This document shows, piece after piece, positions 9,486 through 19,548 of a stretch of 64,000 nt of DNA. Every line of letters starts with the position of its first letter. Within the stretch, counting starts at the first letter, position 1. The notes beneath the pieces were generated by a model that was not told where the DNA came from, did no database searches, and saw nothing but the letters and a program-made list of their open reading frames with translations. Both the position numbers and the translations under genes were made by a program. This stretch comes from Ruminococcus flavefaciens (GTDB taxonomy: Bacteria; Bacillota; Clostridia; Oscillospirales; Ruminococcaceae): assembly GCA_023663905.1 (NCBI GenBank), contig JAMPGO010000001.1, forward strand, positions 235,940 to 299,939, in the 5' to 3' direction.

Positions 9486-9926
9486 TTATATTGAATATTT
9501 ATCTCTCTGTTCAACGGCAAGGCGGTCACATCGTTCATTTTCGGGATGACCTGCGTGACCCTTTACCCAGTTGAAAGTAACATTATGTCTGGCTAAAAGC
9601 GGAAGCAGTTTTTCCCACAAATCAATGTTGAGGGCAGGTTTGCCGTCGGATTTTTTCCAGCCCTTCTTCTGCCAGCCGTAGACCCAGCCCTTTGTAACAC
9701 TGTCAACAACATATTTGCTGTCGGTAGTGAGTATAACACGGCAGGGTTCAGTCAGAGCCGAAAGACCTGTGATAACACCCGTAAGCTCCATTCTGTTGTT
9801 GGTGGTATGGGCTTCACCGCCTGAAAGTTCCTTTTCGGTATTTCCATAGCGGATTATAGTGCCGTAACCTCCTGGACCGGGATTACCACTGCAAGCGCCG
9901 TCTGAAAAAATCTCTACTGTTTTGAT
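9486..9926 (-). CDS. rnhA: Ribonuclease HI with an apparent ATC start codon
   Basis: 146 residues when read from the ATC at 9926; length and spacing then match E. coli RNase HI. Catalytic acids fall at Asp9 ([14 protein letters not shown]), Glu47 (NNRMEL), Asp69 (TTDSKYV) and Asp134, with His124 in VKGHAGH. It degrades RNA in RNA-DNA hybrids. The frame is open upstream to a TAA near 10023, yet has no ATG, GTG or TTG before the internal Met46, which would remove the first catalytic Asp. An AGAAGGGAG site lies 9 bases before the ATC, where family members usually carry Met-Lys-Thr-Val-Glu. The start may be a genuine rare ATC or a base error. The gene lies between spoIID and nifS. Confidence 0.88.
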   Translation of the reverse strand: MKTVEIFSDGACSGNPGPGGYGTIIRYGNTEKELSGGEAHTTNNRMELTGVITGLSALTEPCRVILTTDSKYVVDSVTKGWVYGWQKKGWKKSDGKPALNIDLWEKLLPLLARHNVTFNWVKGHAGHPENERCDRLAVEQRDKYSI

Positions 9927-10022
9927 AGGATAACACTCCCTTCTGAAATAATCGCCATAATATATTATAACATCCGTAAAAGAAAATAGCGTAATTGTTA
10001 ACTTCTGTAAACCTGAAAAATG

Positions 10023-11054
10023 TTAGTCTGTACTATTAATATTTCTGATTTCACAGCCTGTGTAGTAATGGTTAAGGATTTCCTGCCAGCTGCTGCCCTC
10101 AGAAGCCATAGCATTTGCACCGTACTGGCTCATACCAACACCGTGACCGAAGCCTTTTGTTGAAAAAACAGCCTGACTGTCGGTATATTCCACTTCAAAA
10201 TCGGCGGAACGCAGACCCAGAGCATTTCTGATGTCGTTGCCTGTCACAGTCATATCGCCTGCACGGACGGTAAGAACTGTACCCGAAGCGGAAATTTCGG
10301 CAGGAATAACCCATTCCGTCATATCATCGCCGAGATTTATTCCCTCAAATGAAGTCTCAAGGCAGTTTTTCAGAAAAGCCTTGTCAATGCTTACCTCTTC
10401 CATATAGCGTGGAGCGGATGTATCATAACTGCTGTCTACGGGAACGAGATATTCAACAGGCGTACCCCACACATTTTCGGCACTCTCCGTCCTTCCCGAT
10501 GACATAGAGTGAAAAGCGGCGATTGCTGGCTGTTCATTGTATGTGAGGATATAGGGCAGAACCTCGTCAACTGCACTGCTGATTTTTTTATAGTATTCGT
10601 CATAGTTATCGCCGAAATAGTGCTTAATCTGACTGTCAGTGAAATAGCCCTGATATATTGAAGTATCATTGGAAAAATCAGCACCACATAATTCGGGCGA
10701 GGGATTCTCCTGTTCCGTAATGCGCTGACGTTCGGCATATGTGTGAGCCGTAACCGCCTGAGCTTTGAGGGCTTCTTCTTCAAAGGAAGCAGGCATTTCC
10801 GCACAGACCGCACCTATAACGTAATCACGCACAGGAACTTCGAGAACCTGTCCGCTTGAAATATCGAGGACTTTATACGGCTTATCAGAAATCCCCGGAA
10901 TATCTGCTTCATCAAAAATATATTCTTTCATCACAATTCCGTCGGAGTCATTTCCGTGAACAGCGACAGTATTTCCCGATAAACAGGCAGGAACGGCAGG
11001 TATCAGTGCGGAGCATACCGCAATCATAAAAACAGAAGGTATTATTTTTTTCAT
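10023..11054 (-). CDS. spoIID: SpoIID/LytB-domain protein
   Basis: 343 residues with a signal or membrane anchor at 1-27. The SpoIID domain follows: VRDYVIGAVCAEMPASFEEE, ALKAQAVTAHTYA, the HSMSSGRTESAENVWG segment, and the C-terminal GFGHGVGMSQYGA motif, all typical. SpoIID is a lytic transglycosylase that cuts denuded glycan strands during engulfment in endospore formers. The ATG follows an AAGGAG site. The neighbours (rnhA, nifS) are not sporulation genes, so whether it acts in sporulation or in general wall remodelling here is open; spoVAD and spoVAE elsewhere in the window favour sporulation. Confidence 0.88.
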   Translation of the reverse strand: MKKIIPSVFMIAVCSALIPAVPACLSGNTVAVHGNDSDGIVMKEYIFDEADIPGISDKPYKVLDISSGQVLEVPVRDYVIGAVCAEMPASFEEEALKAQAVTAHTYAERQRITEQENPSPELCGADFSNDTSIYQGYFTDSQIKHYFGDNYDEYYKKISSAVDEVLPYILTYNEQPAIAAFHSMSSGRTESAENVWGTPVEYLVPVDSSYDTSAPRYMEEVSIDKAFLKNCLETSFEGINLGDDMTEWVIPAEISASGTVLTVRAGDMTVTGNDIRNALGLRSADFEVEYTDSQAVFSTKGFGHGVGMSQYGANAMASEGSSWQEILNHYYTGCEIRNINSTD

Positions 11055-11082
11055 TTTTTTCTCCTTGTATAGAATATTAAGA

Positions 11083-11111
11083 TTGACATAACCTGAAAAA
11101 TAGTGTATAAT
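11083..11111 (+). promoter_or_regulatory. Consensus sigma-A promoter of the citrate synthase operon
   Basis: Perfect TTGACA (11083-11088), exactly 17 bases, perfect TATAAT (11106-11111). It lies about 35 bases before the citrate synthase ATG and may serve the long downstream gene run. Confidence 0.9.
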
Positions 11112-11145
11112 TTAAATATGAATTTATATCAGGAGAGTGGTTATA

Positions 11146-12525
11146 ATGCCGTCATTTATTTCAGGTGCTAATATTACAGATTTATGCAGAAAACTTTCAG
11201 ATAATTCTGCTATAGAACAAAATCTTTACGAAAAATATCACGTAAAGAGAGGACTCCGCAACAGCGACGGAACAGGTGTTGTTGCAGGAATCACAAATAT
11301 ATGCAACGTTCACGGTTATCTTATGAACGAGGGCGAACTCGAGCCGATTCCCGGACAGCTCATCTACAGAGGCTATAATATCAACGATATTGTCAGCAAC
11401 GTTGAGGCTGAGGACAGGTATGGATACGAGGAGACAGTTTTTCTGCTTCTTTTCGGACATCTTCCCACAAAGAAGGAACTCCAGAGCTTTTCTACATATA
11501 TTTCTCTTAAAAGAGACCTGCCGAGCGGATTTGTTGAGGATATGATTCTCAAAGCTCCATCCAAGAACATAATGAACAAGCTTGCACGTTCAGTCCTTGC
11601 CCTCTATTCATATGATGACGACTGCGAGAACAAGGGACTTGAAAGCGAGATGAGAACGGCTGTCAGCCTTATTGCAAAGCTTCCCGTAATTATGGTTAAC
11701 GCATATCAGGTTAAGCGCCGTGTATTTGACAACGCAAGTATGATTATGCACCCCATTAATTACGAAGAGAACACAGCGCAGTGTATTCTTTCGCTTCTCC
11801 GTCCCGACAGACAGTATACAAAGGACGAGGCGCAGATGCTTGACAGGCTTCTTATGCTTCAGGCTGAACACGGCGGAGGAAACAACTCCACATTTACGTG
11901 CCGTGTGCTTACTTCTTCGGGAACAGACCCGTATTCCGCTTATTCGTCGGCTATATGCTCGCTTAAAGGACCTAAGCACGGCGGTGCTAATATACAGGTT
12001 ATCAATATGCTTGACAATTTCAAGGCTAATATCAAAAACTGGGAAGATGAGGGCGAAGTTGCCGACTATATGAGACGTACAATCAACAAGGAGACAAACG
12101 ACAGGTCGGGTCTTATCTATGGTATGGGTCACGCTGTATACACAATTTCCGACCCTCGTGCCGTTATTCTCAAGAAAAAGGCATTCGAGCTTGCAAAGGG
12201 CAAGGAAATCGAAGCGGAGTTCAGGCTTCTCGAAACAATCGAGCGACTTACTCCCGAGATTTTCAAGGAAGTCAAGGGCAGTTCCAAGGCTATGTGTGCC
12301 AATGTCGATATGTATTCGGGACTTGTATACCGTATGCTCGGAATACCCGATGAGCTTTTCACACCGCTTTTTGCCGTTGCAAGAATGGCAGGCTGGTCTG
12401 CACACAGAATGGAAGAGCTTCTCACAGGCAACAGAATCATCCGTCCCGCATACAAGGCAATCAAGAATAACCTTGAGTATGTGAAATTAGAGGACAGAGA
12501 ATCAGCGCTGACTGACAATGAGTAA
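11146..12525 (+). CDS. gltA: Citrate synthase
   Basis: 459 residues from the ATG at 11146, which sits 10 bases after AGGAG; a GTG nine bases upstream overlaps the ribosome site and is unlikely. It condenses oxaloacetate and acetyl-CoA to citrate, probably feeding 2-oxoglutarate and glutamate synthesis in an anaerobe with an incomplete cycle. The catalytic triad of the (Si)-citrate synthase fold is present: His242 (AEHGGGNNST), His329 (MGHAVY) and Asp388 (NVDMYSG). An N-terminal extension of about 40 residues is typical of the clostridial form. It overlaps the next gene by 8 bases. Confidence 0.92.
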   Translation: MPSFISGANITDLCRKLSDNSAIEQNLYEKYHVKRGLRNSDGTGVVAGITNICNVHGYLMNEGELEPIPGQLIYRGYNINDIVSNVEAEDRYGYEETVFLLLFGHLPTKKELQSFSTYISLKRDLPSGFVEDMILKAPSKNIMNKLARSVLALYSYDDDCENKGLESEMRTAVSLIAKLPVIMVNAYQVKRRVFDNASMIMHPINYEENTAQCILSLLRPDRQYTKDEAQMLDRLLMLQAEHGGGNNSTFTCRVLTSSGTDPYSAYSSAICSLKGPKHGGANIQVINMLDNFKANIKNWEDEGEVADYMRRTINKETNDRSGLIYGMGHAVYTISDPRAVILKKKAFELAKGKEIEAEFRLLETIERLTPEIFKEVKGSSKAMCANVDMYSGLVYRMLGIPDELFTPLFAVARMAGWSAHRMEELLTGNRIIRPAYKAIKNNLEYVKLEDRESALTDNE

Positions 12526-13840
12526 ATCAAGGCTTACAGCAGTTTTTCCGGCTGTAATTCTGCTTACGGGCTGTGCGTTTGGCACGAGCATAGATACGCT
12601 TATGACACCGCCGAAGCTCAGTCTGGAGCAGGAACAGATTTACAGCGCACTGACGGATGCGGTCGGGGATTCCATAAGCCTAAAATATCCGAAATCGGGA
12701 AAATATCTGTCCGCCTTTATAGTCGAGGATATTGACGGCGACAGCGGAAATGAAGCCGTTGTATTCTATGAAAAGACAGGACTTGCCGTTGAGGAAAATA
12801 CGCTCAGGATAAATATTCTTGACAGCGACAGCGGAACGTGGCGTTCTGTTTTTGATACGCCTGCCGACGGTGCGGAAATCGAGCGTGTTATGATTTCAAA
12901 GCTTGGCGAAAATCAGCGTATGAATCTCATAATAGGAAGCAGTCTGATTAACAGAAGCGAAAAGACTGTGACGATATACAGCTACAGCTCGGGACAGCTT
13001 GAACGCACTTTTTCGGAGTCGTATTCTTTTATAGACGTTACAGACCTTGACAGGGACGGCGAGAACGAATTTCTTATTCTCAAAGGCTCGTCAAACAGCG
13101 ATTCCGCCGCCGCAGAAGCCTATAAGCTGGACAGTATCGGGAAATACCACCAGTATCGTACAGAATTAAGCGGAAGCTTTACTGACTTTGACAATATAGG
13201 CTACGGCGAACTCAGCGGAGGCTATACAGGGCTGTATATAGACGCTGTTTCGGGTGCGGGATTTATCCAGACCGATATTATATATATGGACGAAAAAGGC
13301 TTGAACAAGATTTTTTCAGGGCAGGAGGAATCAGATGAAACGCTCAGACCGTCGGGTTGCAGTTCGTATGATGTAGACGGCGACGGTCAGCTTGAAATTC
13401 CCGTGCAGACCATATCGCCCGGCTATGAAAAGGCTTCCGAAGGCGAGAGGATTAACCTGACGAACTGGCTGTATATCAGCGAAAACAACAAGCCCTTGAT
13501 TAAATATACGTCCTATTACAGTATCGGCGACGGATATATTTTTATTTTTCCCGAAAAATGGCATAATAAAGTTACTGTAAAGAGAGACGCTGTAAATGAC
13601 GAGATAGTTTTCTGCGAGTATAACAAAGGCTCGGAGGGCGATGAAATAGGCAGAGAGCTTCTGCGCATATACTGTGCGGAGGATGAAGCTTCCCGTGAGG
13701 ACAGGCTCTATACAGGCTATATGCTTCTCAGAACAAAGGGCGAGCTGTCTTATCTTGCGTATATACCGTCTTCGGCAGGCGATGATGATTTGGCTTTAAG
13801 CCCTGCTGATACCGCTATAGGATTTGTCTGCAAAAATTAA
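12518..13840 (+). CDS. Lipoprotein with FG-GAP/VCBS-like acidic repeats
   Basis: 440 residues. A short lipoprotein signal ends in LLTGC. Three acidic loops resemble the calcium-binding loops of FG-GAP or VCBS beta-propeller repeats: VEDIDGDSGNEAV, VTDLDRDGENEFL and YDVDGDGQLEIP. It starts inside the last codons of the citrate synthase gene and lies 21 bases before a response regulator-kinase pair, so it may be co-expressed with that system, perhaps as a surface component or sensor accessory (inference). No enzyme motif is visible. Confidence 0.78.
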   Translation: MSKSRLTAVFPAVILLTGCAFGTSIDTLMTPPKLSLEQEQIYSALTDAVGDSISLKYPKSGKYLSAFIVEDIDGDSGNEAVVFYEKTGLAVEENTLRINILDSDSGTWRSVFDTPADGAEIERVMISKLGENQRMNLIIGSSLINRSEKTVTIYSYSSGQLERTFSESYSFIDVTDLDRDGENEFLILKGSSNSDSAAAEAYKLDSIGKYHQYRTELSGSFTDFDNIGYGELSGGYTGLYIDAVSGAGFIQTDIIYMDEKGLNKIFSGQEESDETLRPSGCSSYDVDGDGQLEIPVQTISPGYEKASEGERINLTNWLYISENNKPLIKYTSYYSIGDGYIFIFPEKWHNKVTVKRDAVNDEIVFCEYNKGSEGDEIGRELLRIYCAEDEASREDRLYTGYMLLRTKGELSYLAYIPSSAGDDDLALSPADTAIGFVCKN

Positions 13841-13861
13841 ACATAAGGGAGTGAACAGACT

Positions 13862-14563
13862 ATGAAACGTATTTTAATATGCGAGGATGAGGATACAATA
13901 CGTGAGTTTATTGTCATAAACCTCAGACGTGCAGGATATGATGTTGTTGACGTTAACTGCGGAGAAGCCGCACTTAAAACGTTTGAAACAGAACACGGCA
14001 ATTTTGATATAGTTCTGCTTGATATTATGATGCCCGGCATTGACGGCTTTACCGTGTGCAAGAAAATCAGGGAAAAAAGCTCGACTATCGGCATTATTAT
14101 GCTGACCGCAAGAACGCAGGAAATGGACAAGGTAAGCGGTCTTATGATTGGCGCTGATGATTATATTACCAAGCCGTTTTCGCCGTCCGAGCTTACGGCT
14201 AGAGTTGACGCAATATACCGCCGTGTGTGTATGAGCTTTATCAAGAACGAGAAGCAGTCCGTTATTGAAAGCGGTCCGTTCGTGCTTAATCTCAAAAGCC
14301 GTACAGTCACCAAGAACGGCAGTCCGATTGAGCTTACGCAGGTTGAGTATCAGATTCTTGAATATTTTATGAACAACAAGAACACAGCCCTTGACCGTGC
14401 GAGCATACTGAATCACATATGGGGCGAAAGCTACTACGGCGACGACAAGATTGTCGATGTCAATATCCGCAGAATAAGAATGAAAATCGAGGAAGAACCT
14501 TCCAGCCCGAAATATATCATAACTATATGGGGCTACGGCTATAAATGGAATGATATGCAGTAA
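13862..14563 (+). CDS. OmpR/PhoB-family response regulator
   Basis: 233 residues. Receiver domain 1-120 with the acidic pocket (Glu8, Asp9, Glu10 region), phospho-acceptor Asp54 (LLDIMMPG), Thr82 and Lys104 (TKPF). The C-terminal winged helix (about 130-233) carries the usual DNA-binding motifs ending in WGYGYKW. It is the partner of the histidine kinase whose ATG overlaps its stop codon by one base. Target genes are not evident from the sequence. Confidence 0.95.
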   Translation: MKRILICEDEDTIREFIVINLRRAGYDVVDVNCGEAALKTFETEHGNFDIVLLDIMMPGIDGFTVCKKIREKSSTIGIIMLTARTQEMDKVSGLMIGADDYITKPFSPSELTARVDAIYRRVCMSFIKNEKQSVIESGPFVLNLKSRTVTKNGSPIELTQVEYQILEYFMNNKNTALDRASILNHIWGESYYGDDKIVDVNIRRIRMKIEEEPSSPKYIITIWGYGYKWNDMQ

Positions 14564-15966
14564 TGGCGAAAAAAAGTATTACAAAACGCTGGATATTCAA
14601 TAATCTGGGTGTTATAATTCTCGCCCTGCTTGTCATTGAAATGGTAGTAATCTATGCGTTGCAGAGTTATTATTATAATTCCGCCAAGCAGTATCTTGTC
14701 TCGAAGATAAACGCCGTCACAAGCGTTCTGAGCATACATTCGCAGGACAGCTCCGCCAATTTTTCGGCTGAAATGCGCAATATGCTTGAGACCTTCAATG
14801 AAAAGGACAAGATTGAGCTTATGGCGATAAATTCCAAGGGACGTGTTGTGCTTACTTCTTCGGGATTTTCGCCCGAAGAGGATTCTGTAATGCCTGACTA
14901 TGAAGAGGCTATGGAATCGGGCGAGGGAAGCTATATAGGCAGACTTGCAGGCGGTGAAAAAATACTCGCCGTATCTGTTCCCATTTCGTCATTCAACAGC
15001 GAGTACAGCTCCGTGCGTATGGTTACATCGCTCACGGAAATCGACAATACAATCAAGGGATATATCCTGTTCGTCACGGCTGTGTGTATGTCAATTATAC
15101 TGATTATCGTCGTGACGGGACTTTATTTTGCAGGTTCAATCGTCAAGCCTATCCGTCAGATAAGCAATATAACACGCAAGTTTGCTATGGGTGATTTTTC
15201 CGTGCGTATCGCAAGCAATAACGACGACGAGATAGGCGAACTTTGCACGGCTATAAATCATATGGCGGACGAGCTTTCGTCGGCGGAGGCAATGAAAAAC
15301 GAGTTTATTTCATCCGTTTCCCACGAACTCAGAACACCGCTTACGGCAATAAAGGGCTGGGCGGAAACTCTTATGGTAGACGGCGGAGAAAATCCCGATA
15401 CTATGAAGAAGGGCGTTGGAGTTATCGTCAACGAGACCGAACGTCTTTCGCAGATGGTTGAAGAGCTTCTTGATTTTTCCCGAATGCAGAACGGTCACTT
15501 CACATTGCAGAATGCCAATATGGATATTCTTGCCGAACTCGGCGACGCTGTTCTTATCTACAGCGACAAGGCGAGACGTGAGAATATAAGCATAATCTAC
15601 GACGAGCCTGAAATGCTTCCGTTTGTTTACGGCGACAAGAACCGCATAAGGCAGGTTTTTATCAATATAATTGACAATGCCGTTAAATATTCCTCGTCGG
15701 GCGATACGGTTACGATAAAGGCGAGAGCAAAGGACGGAAAAATTATTGTAACTGTCGTTGATACGGGCTGTGGAATAAAAGAGTCCGATTTGGCTAAGGT
15801 CAAGACGAAATTCTACAAGGCGAATCACACAAGGCGAGGTTCGGGAATAGGGCTTGCCGTAGCTGATGAGATTATAGCAATGCACAGCGGAACTATGGAT
15901 ATATTGAGTGCAGGCGAGGGCAAGGGAACTACCGTAAAAATCACACTTCCTGCAAATAAGGATTAG
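14563..15966 (+). CDS. Membrane sensor histidine kinase (HAMP-HisKA-HATPase)
   Basis: 467 residues: TM1 about 13-33, an extracytoplasmic sensor region of about 130 residues, TM2 about 167-191, HAMP about 190-243, HisKA with phospho-accepting His254 (SVSHELRTPLTAIKGW), then an HATPase_c domain with N-box (NIIDNAVKYS), DTGCGI and GSGIGLAV boxes. The overall plan is PhoR/ResE-like. Its ATG overlaps the TAA of the response regulator. The sensed signal is unknown; the lipoprotein two genes upstream is a candidate accessory. Confidence 0.95.
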   Translation: MAKKSITKRWIFNNLGVIILALLVIEMVVIYALQSYYYNSAKQYLVSKINAVTSVLSIHSQDSSANFSAEMRNMLETFNEKDKIELMAINSKGRVVLTSSGFSPEEDSVMPDYEEAMESGEGSYIGRLAGGEKILAVSVPISSFNSEYSSVRMVTSLTEIDNTIKGYILFVTAVCMSIILIIVVTGLYFAGSIVKPIRQISNITRKFAMGDFSVRIASNNDDEIGELCTAINHMADELSSAEAMKNEFISSVSHELRTPLTAIKGWAETLMVDGGENPDTMKKGVGVIVNETERLSQMVEELLDFSRMQNGHFTLQNANMDILAELGDAVLIYSDKARRENISIIYDEPEMLPFVYGDKNRIRQVFINIIDNAVKYSSSGDTVTIKARAKDGKIIVTVVDTGCGIKESDLAKVKTKFYKANHTRRGSGIGLAVADEIIAMHSGTMDILSAGEGKGTTVKITLPANKD

Positions 15967-15977
15967 GAGCATAACAG

Positions 15978-16889
15978 ATGTCAAAAGAGAAATTCAAATC
16001 AAAGATAGGCGGTCAGGCGCTCATTGAGGGAATAATGATGCTCGGACCGACCAAAGGAGCAATGGCTTGCAGGCTTCCCGACGGCACTATAGACCTTGAA
16101 ACGTGGGACGAGAACAACGGCAAGAAAGCTCCGTGGTACAAGAAAGCGCCGTTTATAAGAGGCTGTTTCAACTTTGTTTCGTCGCTTATAAAGGGCTATA
16201 AATATACTATGAAATCGGCTGAAAAGCAGATGACGGAAGAGGACGAGGAGGAACAGCTCAGCGGAACGGCAACGGATATAATTATGGTTATAGGCTCAGT
16301 GCTGGGAGTTATAATGGCAATGGGACTGTTTTTCGTGCTTCCGAAATTTCTCGTCGGACTTATTCCGGGCATAGCCGATATGGGCATTCTGCGCTCGGTA
16401 CTTGAGGGCATAGTAAAAATCGCACTGTTTGTGCTGTATATGTGGGCTGTCAGTCTTATGAAGGACATAAAAAGGCAGTATATGTATCACGGTGCGGAAC
16501 ATAAGACAATCGCCTGTCACGAAGCTGAACTTCCGCTGACTGTCGAGAATGTCCGTAAGCAGACGAGATTCCACAAGCGCTGTGGAACGAGCTTTATATT
16601 TATTGTCCTGATTATCGGCATTTTCGTGATGTGCTTTGTACCGAAAGGGCTTGTATGGTGGCAGAGGTCGCTTGTAAGCATAATTACGCTTCCGCTTGTG
16701 GTAAGCATATCATATGAGTGCATAAGGCTTGCGGGAACTCACGATAATCTGTTTACAAAAATACTTTCCGCTCCGGGACTTGCAATGCAGAGAATAACCA
16801 CACGTGAACCCGACGACAGTATGATTGAAATCGCAATTACCGCCCTTAAAGAGTGCATTCCCGAAGATAAAGAGGAAGATAAATGGTAA
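15978..16889 (+). CDS. yqhQ: DUF1385 (YqhQ-like) membrane protein
   Basis: 303 residues. It has the conserved N-terminal GGQALIEGIMMLGP motif, a central YHGAEHKTIACHE histidine/acid motif, and about four hydrophobic segments (near 95-125, 140-158, 197-215, 225-245). This is the DUF1385 family, often found beside prmC in Firmicutes; its biochemical role is not established. The conserved His/Glu cluster hints at metal binding (inference). The start of prmC overlaps its end. Confidence 0.88.
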   Translation: MSKEKFKSKIGGQALIEGIMMLGPTKGAMACRLPDGTIDLETWDENNGKKAPWYKKAPFIRGCFNFVSSLIKGYKYTMKSAEKQMTEEDEEEQLSGTATDIIMVIGSVLGVIMAMGLFFVLPKFLVGLIPGIADMGILRSVLEGIVKIALFVLYMWAVSLMKDIKRQYMYHGAEHKTIACHEAELPLTVENVRKQTRFHKRCGTSFIFIVLIIGIFVMCFVPKGLVWWQRSLVSIITLPLVVSISYECIRLAGTHDNLFTKILSAPGLAMQRITTREPDDSMIEIAITALKECIPEDKEEDKW

Positions 16890-17740
16890 GCCGTCTGGAA
16901 CTGTACAAGAACTGCGTGCGGAAGCTTAAAGAGAACGGCATTGACGATGCGGAATTTGATGCTATGTGTATTTTTCAGCAGGTATTCAGGGAAAAAAATC
17001 CGCTTTTCAAGCCTAATGAAGAAGCCGAAGATTCACAGATTCGCAAGGCATATAACGATGTTGAATACCGCTGTTCGGGCAATCCTTTGCAGTATATTCT
17101 CGGCGAGTGGGATTTCTGGAAATATACGTTCAGGGTTGGAGAAGGAGTGCTGATACCACGTCCCGATACTGAAACGCTTATTGAAAACGTTCTTGACATA
17201 TGCGCAGAAAATCACCTGAAATCGCCGAAAATACTTGACCTGTGCAGTGGAAGCGGATGTATTGCCGTAACGCTGGACAAGGAAATTCCACAGTCTGTTG
17301 TTTATGCTGTTGAAAAGTACGGCAAGGCTTTTGAGTATCTCACGGAAAATATCAGGCTGAATGATTCCGATGTAAAGGCAGTGCAGGCGGATGTGCTTCT
17401 TGCCGAAACTGCTGAAAAATTCAGGGATTTTGATATAATCGTAAGCAATCCGCCATATCTGACAGCTGACGAAATGCGGAATTTGCAGAAGGAAGTGCAG
17501 TCCGAGCCGTCATCCGCACTTTTCGGCGGAAGCGACGGGCTTGATTTTTACAGGGCAATCACAGAAAACTGGCGCAGTTCGCTCAGAAACGGCGGATATA
17601 TCTGCTATGAAACAGGCGACGGTCAGCACAAAGCGGTTGCCGATATATTAAAGTTAAACAATTTTATCAATATAAATTTTACAGAAGATACAGGCGGAAT
17701 AATCCGCACTGTAACGGCTGAGAAACAGGAGGAAAAGTAA
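16883..17740 (+). CDS. prmC: Release factor glutamine methyltransferase
   Basis: 285 residues. An N-terminal helical domain is followed by a class I SAM-dependent methyltransferase with the LCSGSGCIA glycine loop and the NPPY motif at 189-192 ([11 protein letters not shown]). PrmC methylates the Gln of the GGQ motif in RF1 and RF2. The start ATG lies inside the 3' end of the DUF1385 gene, and recA begins two bases after its stop, so the three genes are tightly linked. Confidence 0.94.
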   Translation: MVSRLELYKNCVRKLKENGIDDAEFDAMCIFQQVFREKNPLFKPNEEAEDSQIRKAYNDVEYRCSGNPLQYILGEWDFWKYTFRVGEGVLIPRPDTETLIENVLDICAENHLKSPKILDLCSGSGCIAVTLDKEIPQSVVYAVEKYGKAFEYLTENIRLNDSDVKAVQADVLLAETAEKFRDFDIIVSNPPYLTADEMRNLQKEVQSEPSSALFGGSDGLDFYRAITENWRSSLRNGGYICYETGDGQHKAVADILKLNNFININFTEDTGGIIRTVTAEKQEEK

Positions 17741-17741
17741 A

Positions 17742-18908
17742 ATGGCTAAAAAGGAACTCGCAAAAAAGCCCGTTGTTGTCAAGGCTTCAACGCAGGAGGA
17801 TAAACAGGCTGCCCTTGAAAGTGCAATCAAGGTTATTGAGAAGAAGTACGGTGCAGGAGCTGTAATGCGCCTCGGACAGACCAGAACCCTTAACGTTGAC
17901 GCAATCCCGACAGGCTCGATGACCCTTGATATGGCGCTTGGAATAGGCGGTATGCCGAGAGGACGTATCGTTGAGGTTTACGGACCTGAAAGCTCAGGTA
18001 AAACGACGGTTGCGCTCTCTGTTATTGCACAGGCACAGAAAATGGGCGGAGAAGCAGCCTTTATCGATGTTGAACACGCTCTTGACCCGACCTATGCAAA
18101 GGCTCTGGGAGTAAATATTGACAATCTTCTTGTATCTCAGCCCGACAGCGGTGAACAGGCACTTGAAATTGCCGAAGCCCTCATCCGTTCAGGAGCTATC
18201 GACGTAATCGTTCTTGATTCAATCGCCGCAATGACGACACGTGCGGAGATTGACGGAGAAATGGGCGATTTGCACGTCGGACAGCTTGCAAGGCTTATGT
18301 CTCAGGCAATGAGAAAGCTTACAGCCGCTATTTCAAAATCGAGCTGTGTTGCGATTTTCATAAATCAGGTACGTGAAAAAATTGGCGTAATGTACGGAAA
18401 TCCCGAAACAACGCCGGGCGGACGTGCATTGAAGTTCTATTCTTCTGTCAGAATCGAAGTCCGCAGAGGAGAAATAATCAAGGACGGCTCGCAGATTATC
18501 GGAGCAAGCACACGCTGTAAGGTTGTTAAAAACAAAGTCGCACCGCCGTTCAAGGAAGCTGAATTTGATATGATGTACGGCGAAGGAATCTCACGTACAG
18601 GCGAAGTGCTTGACATTGCGGTTGATTTGGAAATAATCAAGAAGGGCGGTTCGTGGTTCAGCTATAAAGACCAGAAGCTCGGACAGGGACGTGACAACGT
18701 TAAACAGCTTCTTGCGGATAATCCCGAGCTTATGCAGGAGATTGAGGAGCAGATAATGGCACGCAAGGATGAGCTTACGGCGGAGAAATCGGCAAAGAAG
18801 GATAAGAAGGGCAAGGTTTCCGCTGTTGTTGCCGAATCAGCAGAAAAGGCGGATGATATTCTTGCCGATACCGACGACGATTTCGATGAGTTCACACCTG
18901 CTGAGTAA
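17742..18908 (+). CDS. recA: Recombinase RecA
   Basis: 388 residues, about 35 longer than E. coli RecA because of a Lys/Asp/Glu/Ala-rich C-terminal tail (from about 340). The Walker A loop GPESSGKTT, the Walker B region [10 protein letters not shown] and the [19 protein letters not shown] segment are intact. It forms filaments on single-stranded DNA, drives strand exchange and stimulates LexA cleavage. No SOS box is recognised immediately upstream; the gene appears to be read from within the operon, with recX directly downstream. Confidence 0.98.
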   Translation: MAKKELAKKPVVVKASTQEDKQAALESAIKVIEKKYGAGAVMRLGQTRTLNVDAIPTGSMTLDMALGIGGMPRGRIVEVYGPESSGKTTVALSVIAQAQKMGGEAAFIDVEHALDPTYAKALGVNIDNLLVSQPDSGEQALEIAEALIRSGAIDVIVLDSIAAMTTRAEIDGEMGDLHVGQLARLMSQAMRKLTAAISKSSCVAIFINQVREKIGVMYGNPETTPGGRALKFYSSVRIEVRRGEIIKDGSQIIGASTRCKVVKNKVAPPFKEAEFDMMYGEGISRTGEVLDIAVDLEIIKKGGSWFSYKDQKLGQGRDNVKQLLADNPELMQEIEEQIMARKDELTAEKSAKKDKKGKVSAVVAESAEKADDILADTDDDFDEFTPAE

Positions 18909-18910
18909 TA

Positions 18911-19546
18911 ATGGAAATAACACTGCTTAAGCAATACAAGGGCAAAACTTATCTTGTCGAACTTGATTCAGAACGCACGATTTATCTGCATATAGATATA
19001 ATAGCGGATTTCGGCTTGCGTACGGGTATGCAGATAGAGCGTGACGAGCTGAAGAAGATAATATATGCCTCAAATTTTCACCGTGCCTATGAATATTCGC
19101 TGTACTGCCTTGATTACAGGGATTATTCGGCGCAGGAATTATATGATAAAATTCTCGGGACTTATAAAAGCGAAAAGCTCTGCCTTGCCGTAATAAAAAA
19201 GCTTGCGGGAGCAGGTATCATCGACGACAGGCGGTATGCCGAAAAGCTTGCACGCAGGCTTGTGGAATCGAGGAAATACGGCTACAGACGTGCGAAGCGT
19301 GAAATCCTGCTTAAAGGAGTGACGGAGGAAATCGCCGAAGAAGCCCTTGGCAGATATGATGATATTTACAGGGAAAATCTTATGGAACTGCTGGAAAAGA
19401 AGCATTACCGCTTCCTGACCGACAGAACCGACAGGAAATCAATAGAAAAAGTCAAGAATGCTCTTGTGAGGTACGGATATGGTTTTGACGAAATCAACAG
19501 CGCCGTCAGGGAGTATTTTGACAATACAGAACAACAGGAGGGATAA
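18911..19546 (+). CDS. recX: RecA regulator RecX
   Basis: 211 residues made of helical triple-helix repeats typical of RecX (YCLDYRDYSAQELYDKI; AGIIDDRRYAEKLARRLVE; GYRRAKREILLKGV). RecX modulates RecA filament growth. It starts two bases after the recA stop, the classic recA-recX order, and is followed two bases later by rimO. Confidence 0.9.
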   Translation: MEITLLKQYKGKTYLVELDSERTIYLHIDIIADFGLRTGMQIERDELKKIIYASNFHRAYEYSLYCLDYRDYSAQELYDKILGTYKSEKLCLAVIKKLAGAGIIDDRRYAEKLARRLVESRKYGYRRAKREILLKGVTEEIAEEALGRYDDIYRENLMELLEKKHYRFLTDRTDRKSIEKVKNALVRYGYGFDEINSAVREYFDNTEQQEG

Positions 19547-19548
19547 GA

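Noticed and set aside
11608..12405. 265-codon minus-strand frame inside citrate synthase
   Set aside because: Antisense shadow of a conserved gene with no ribosome site.
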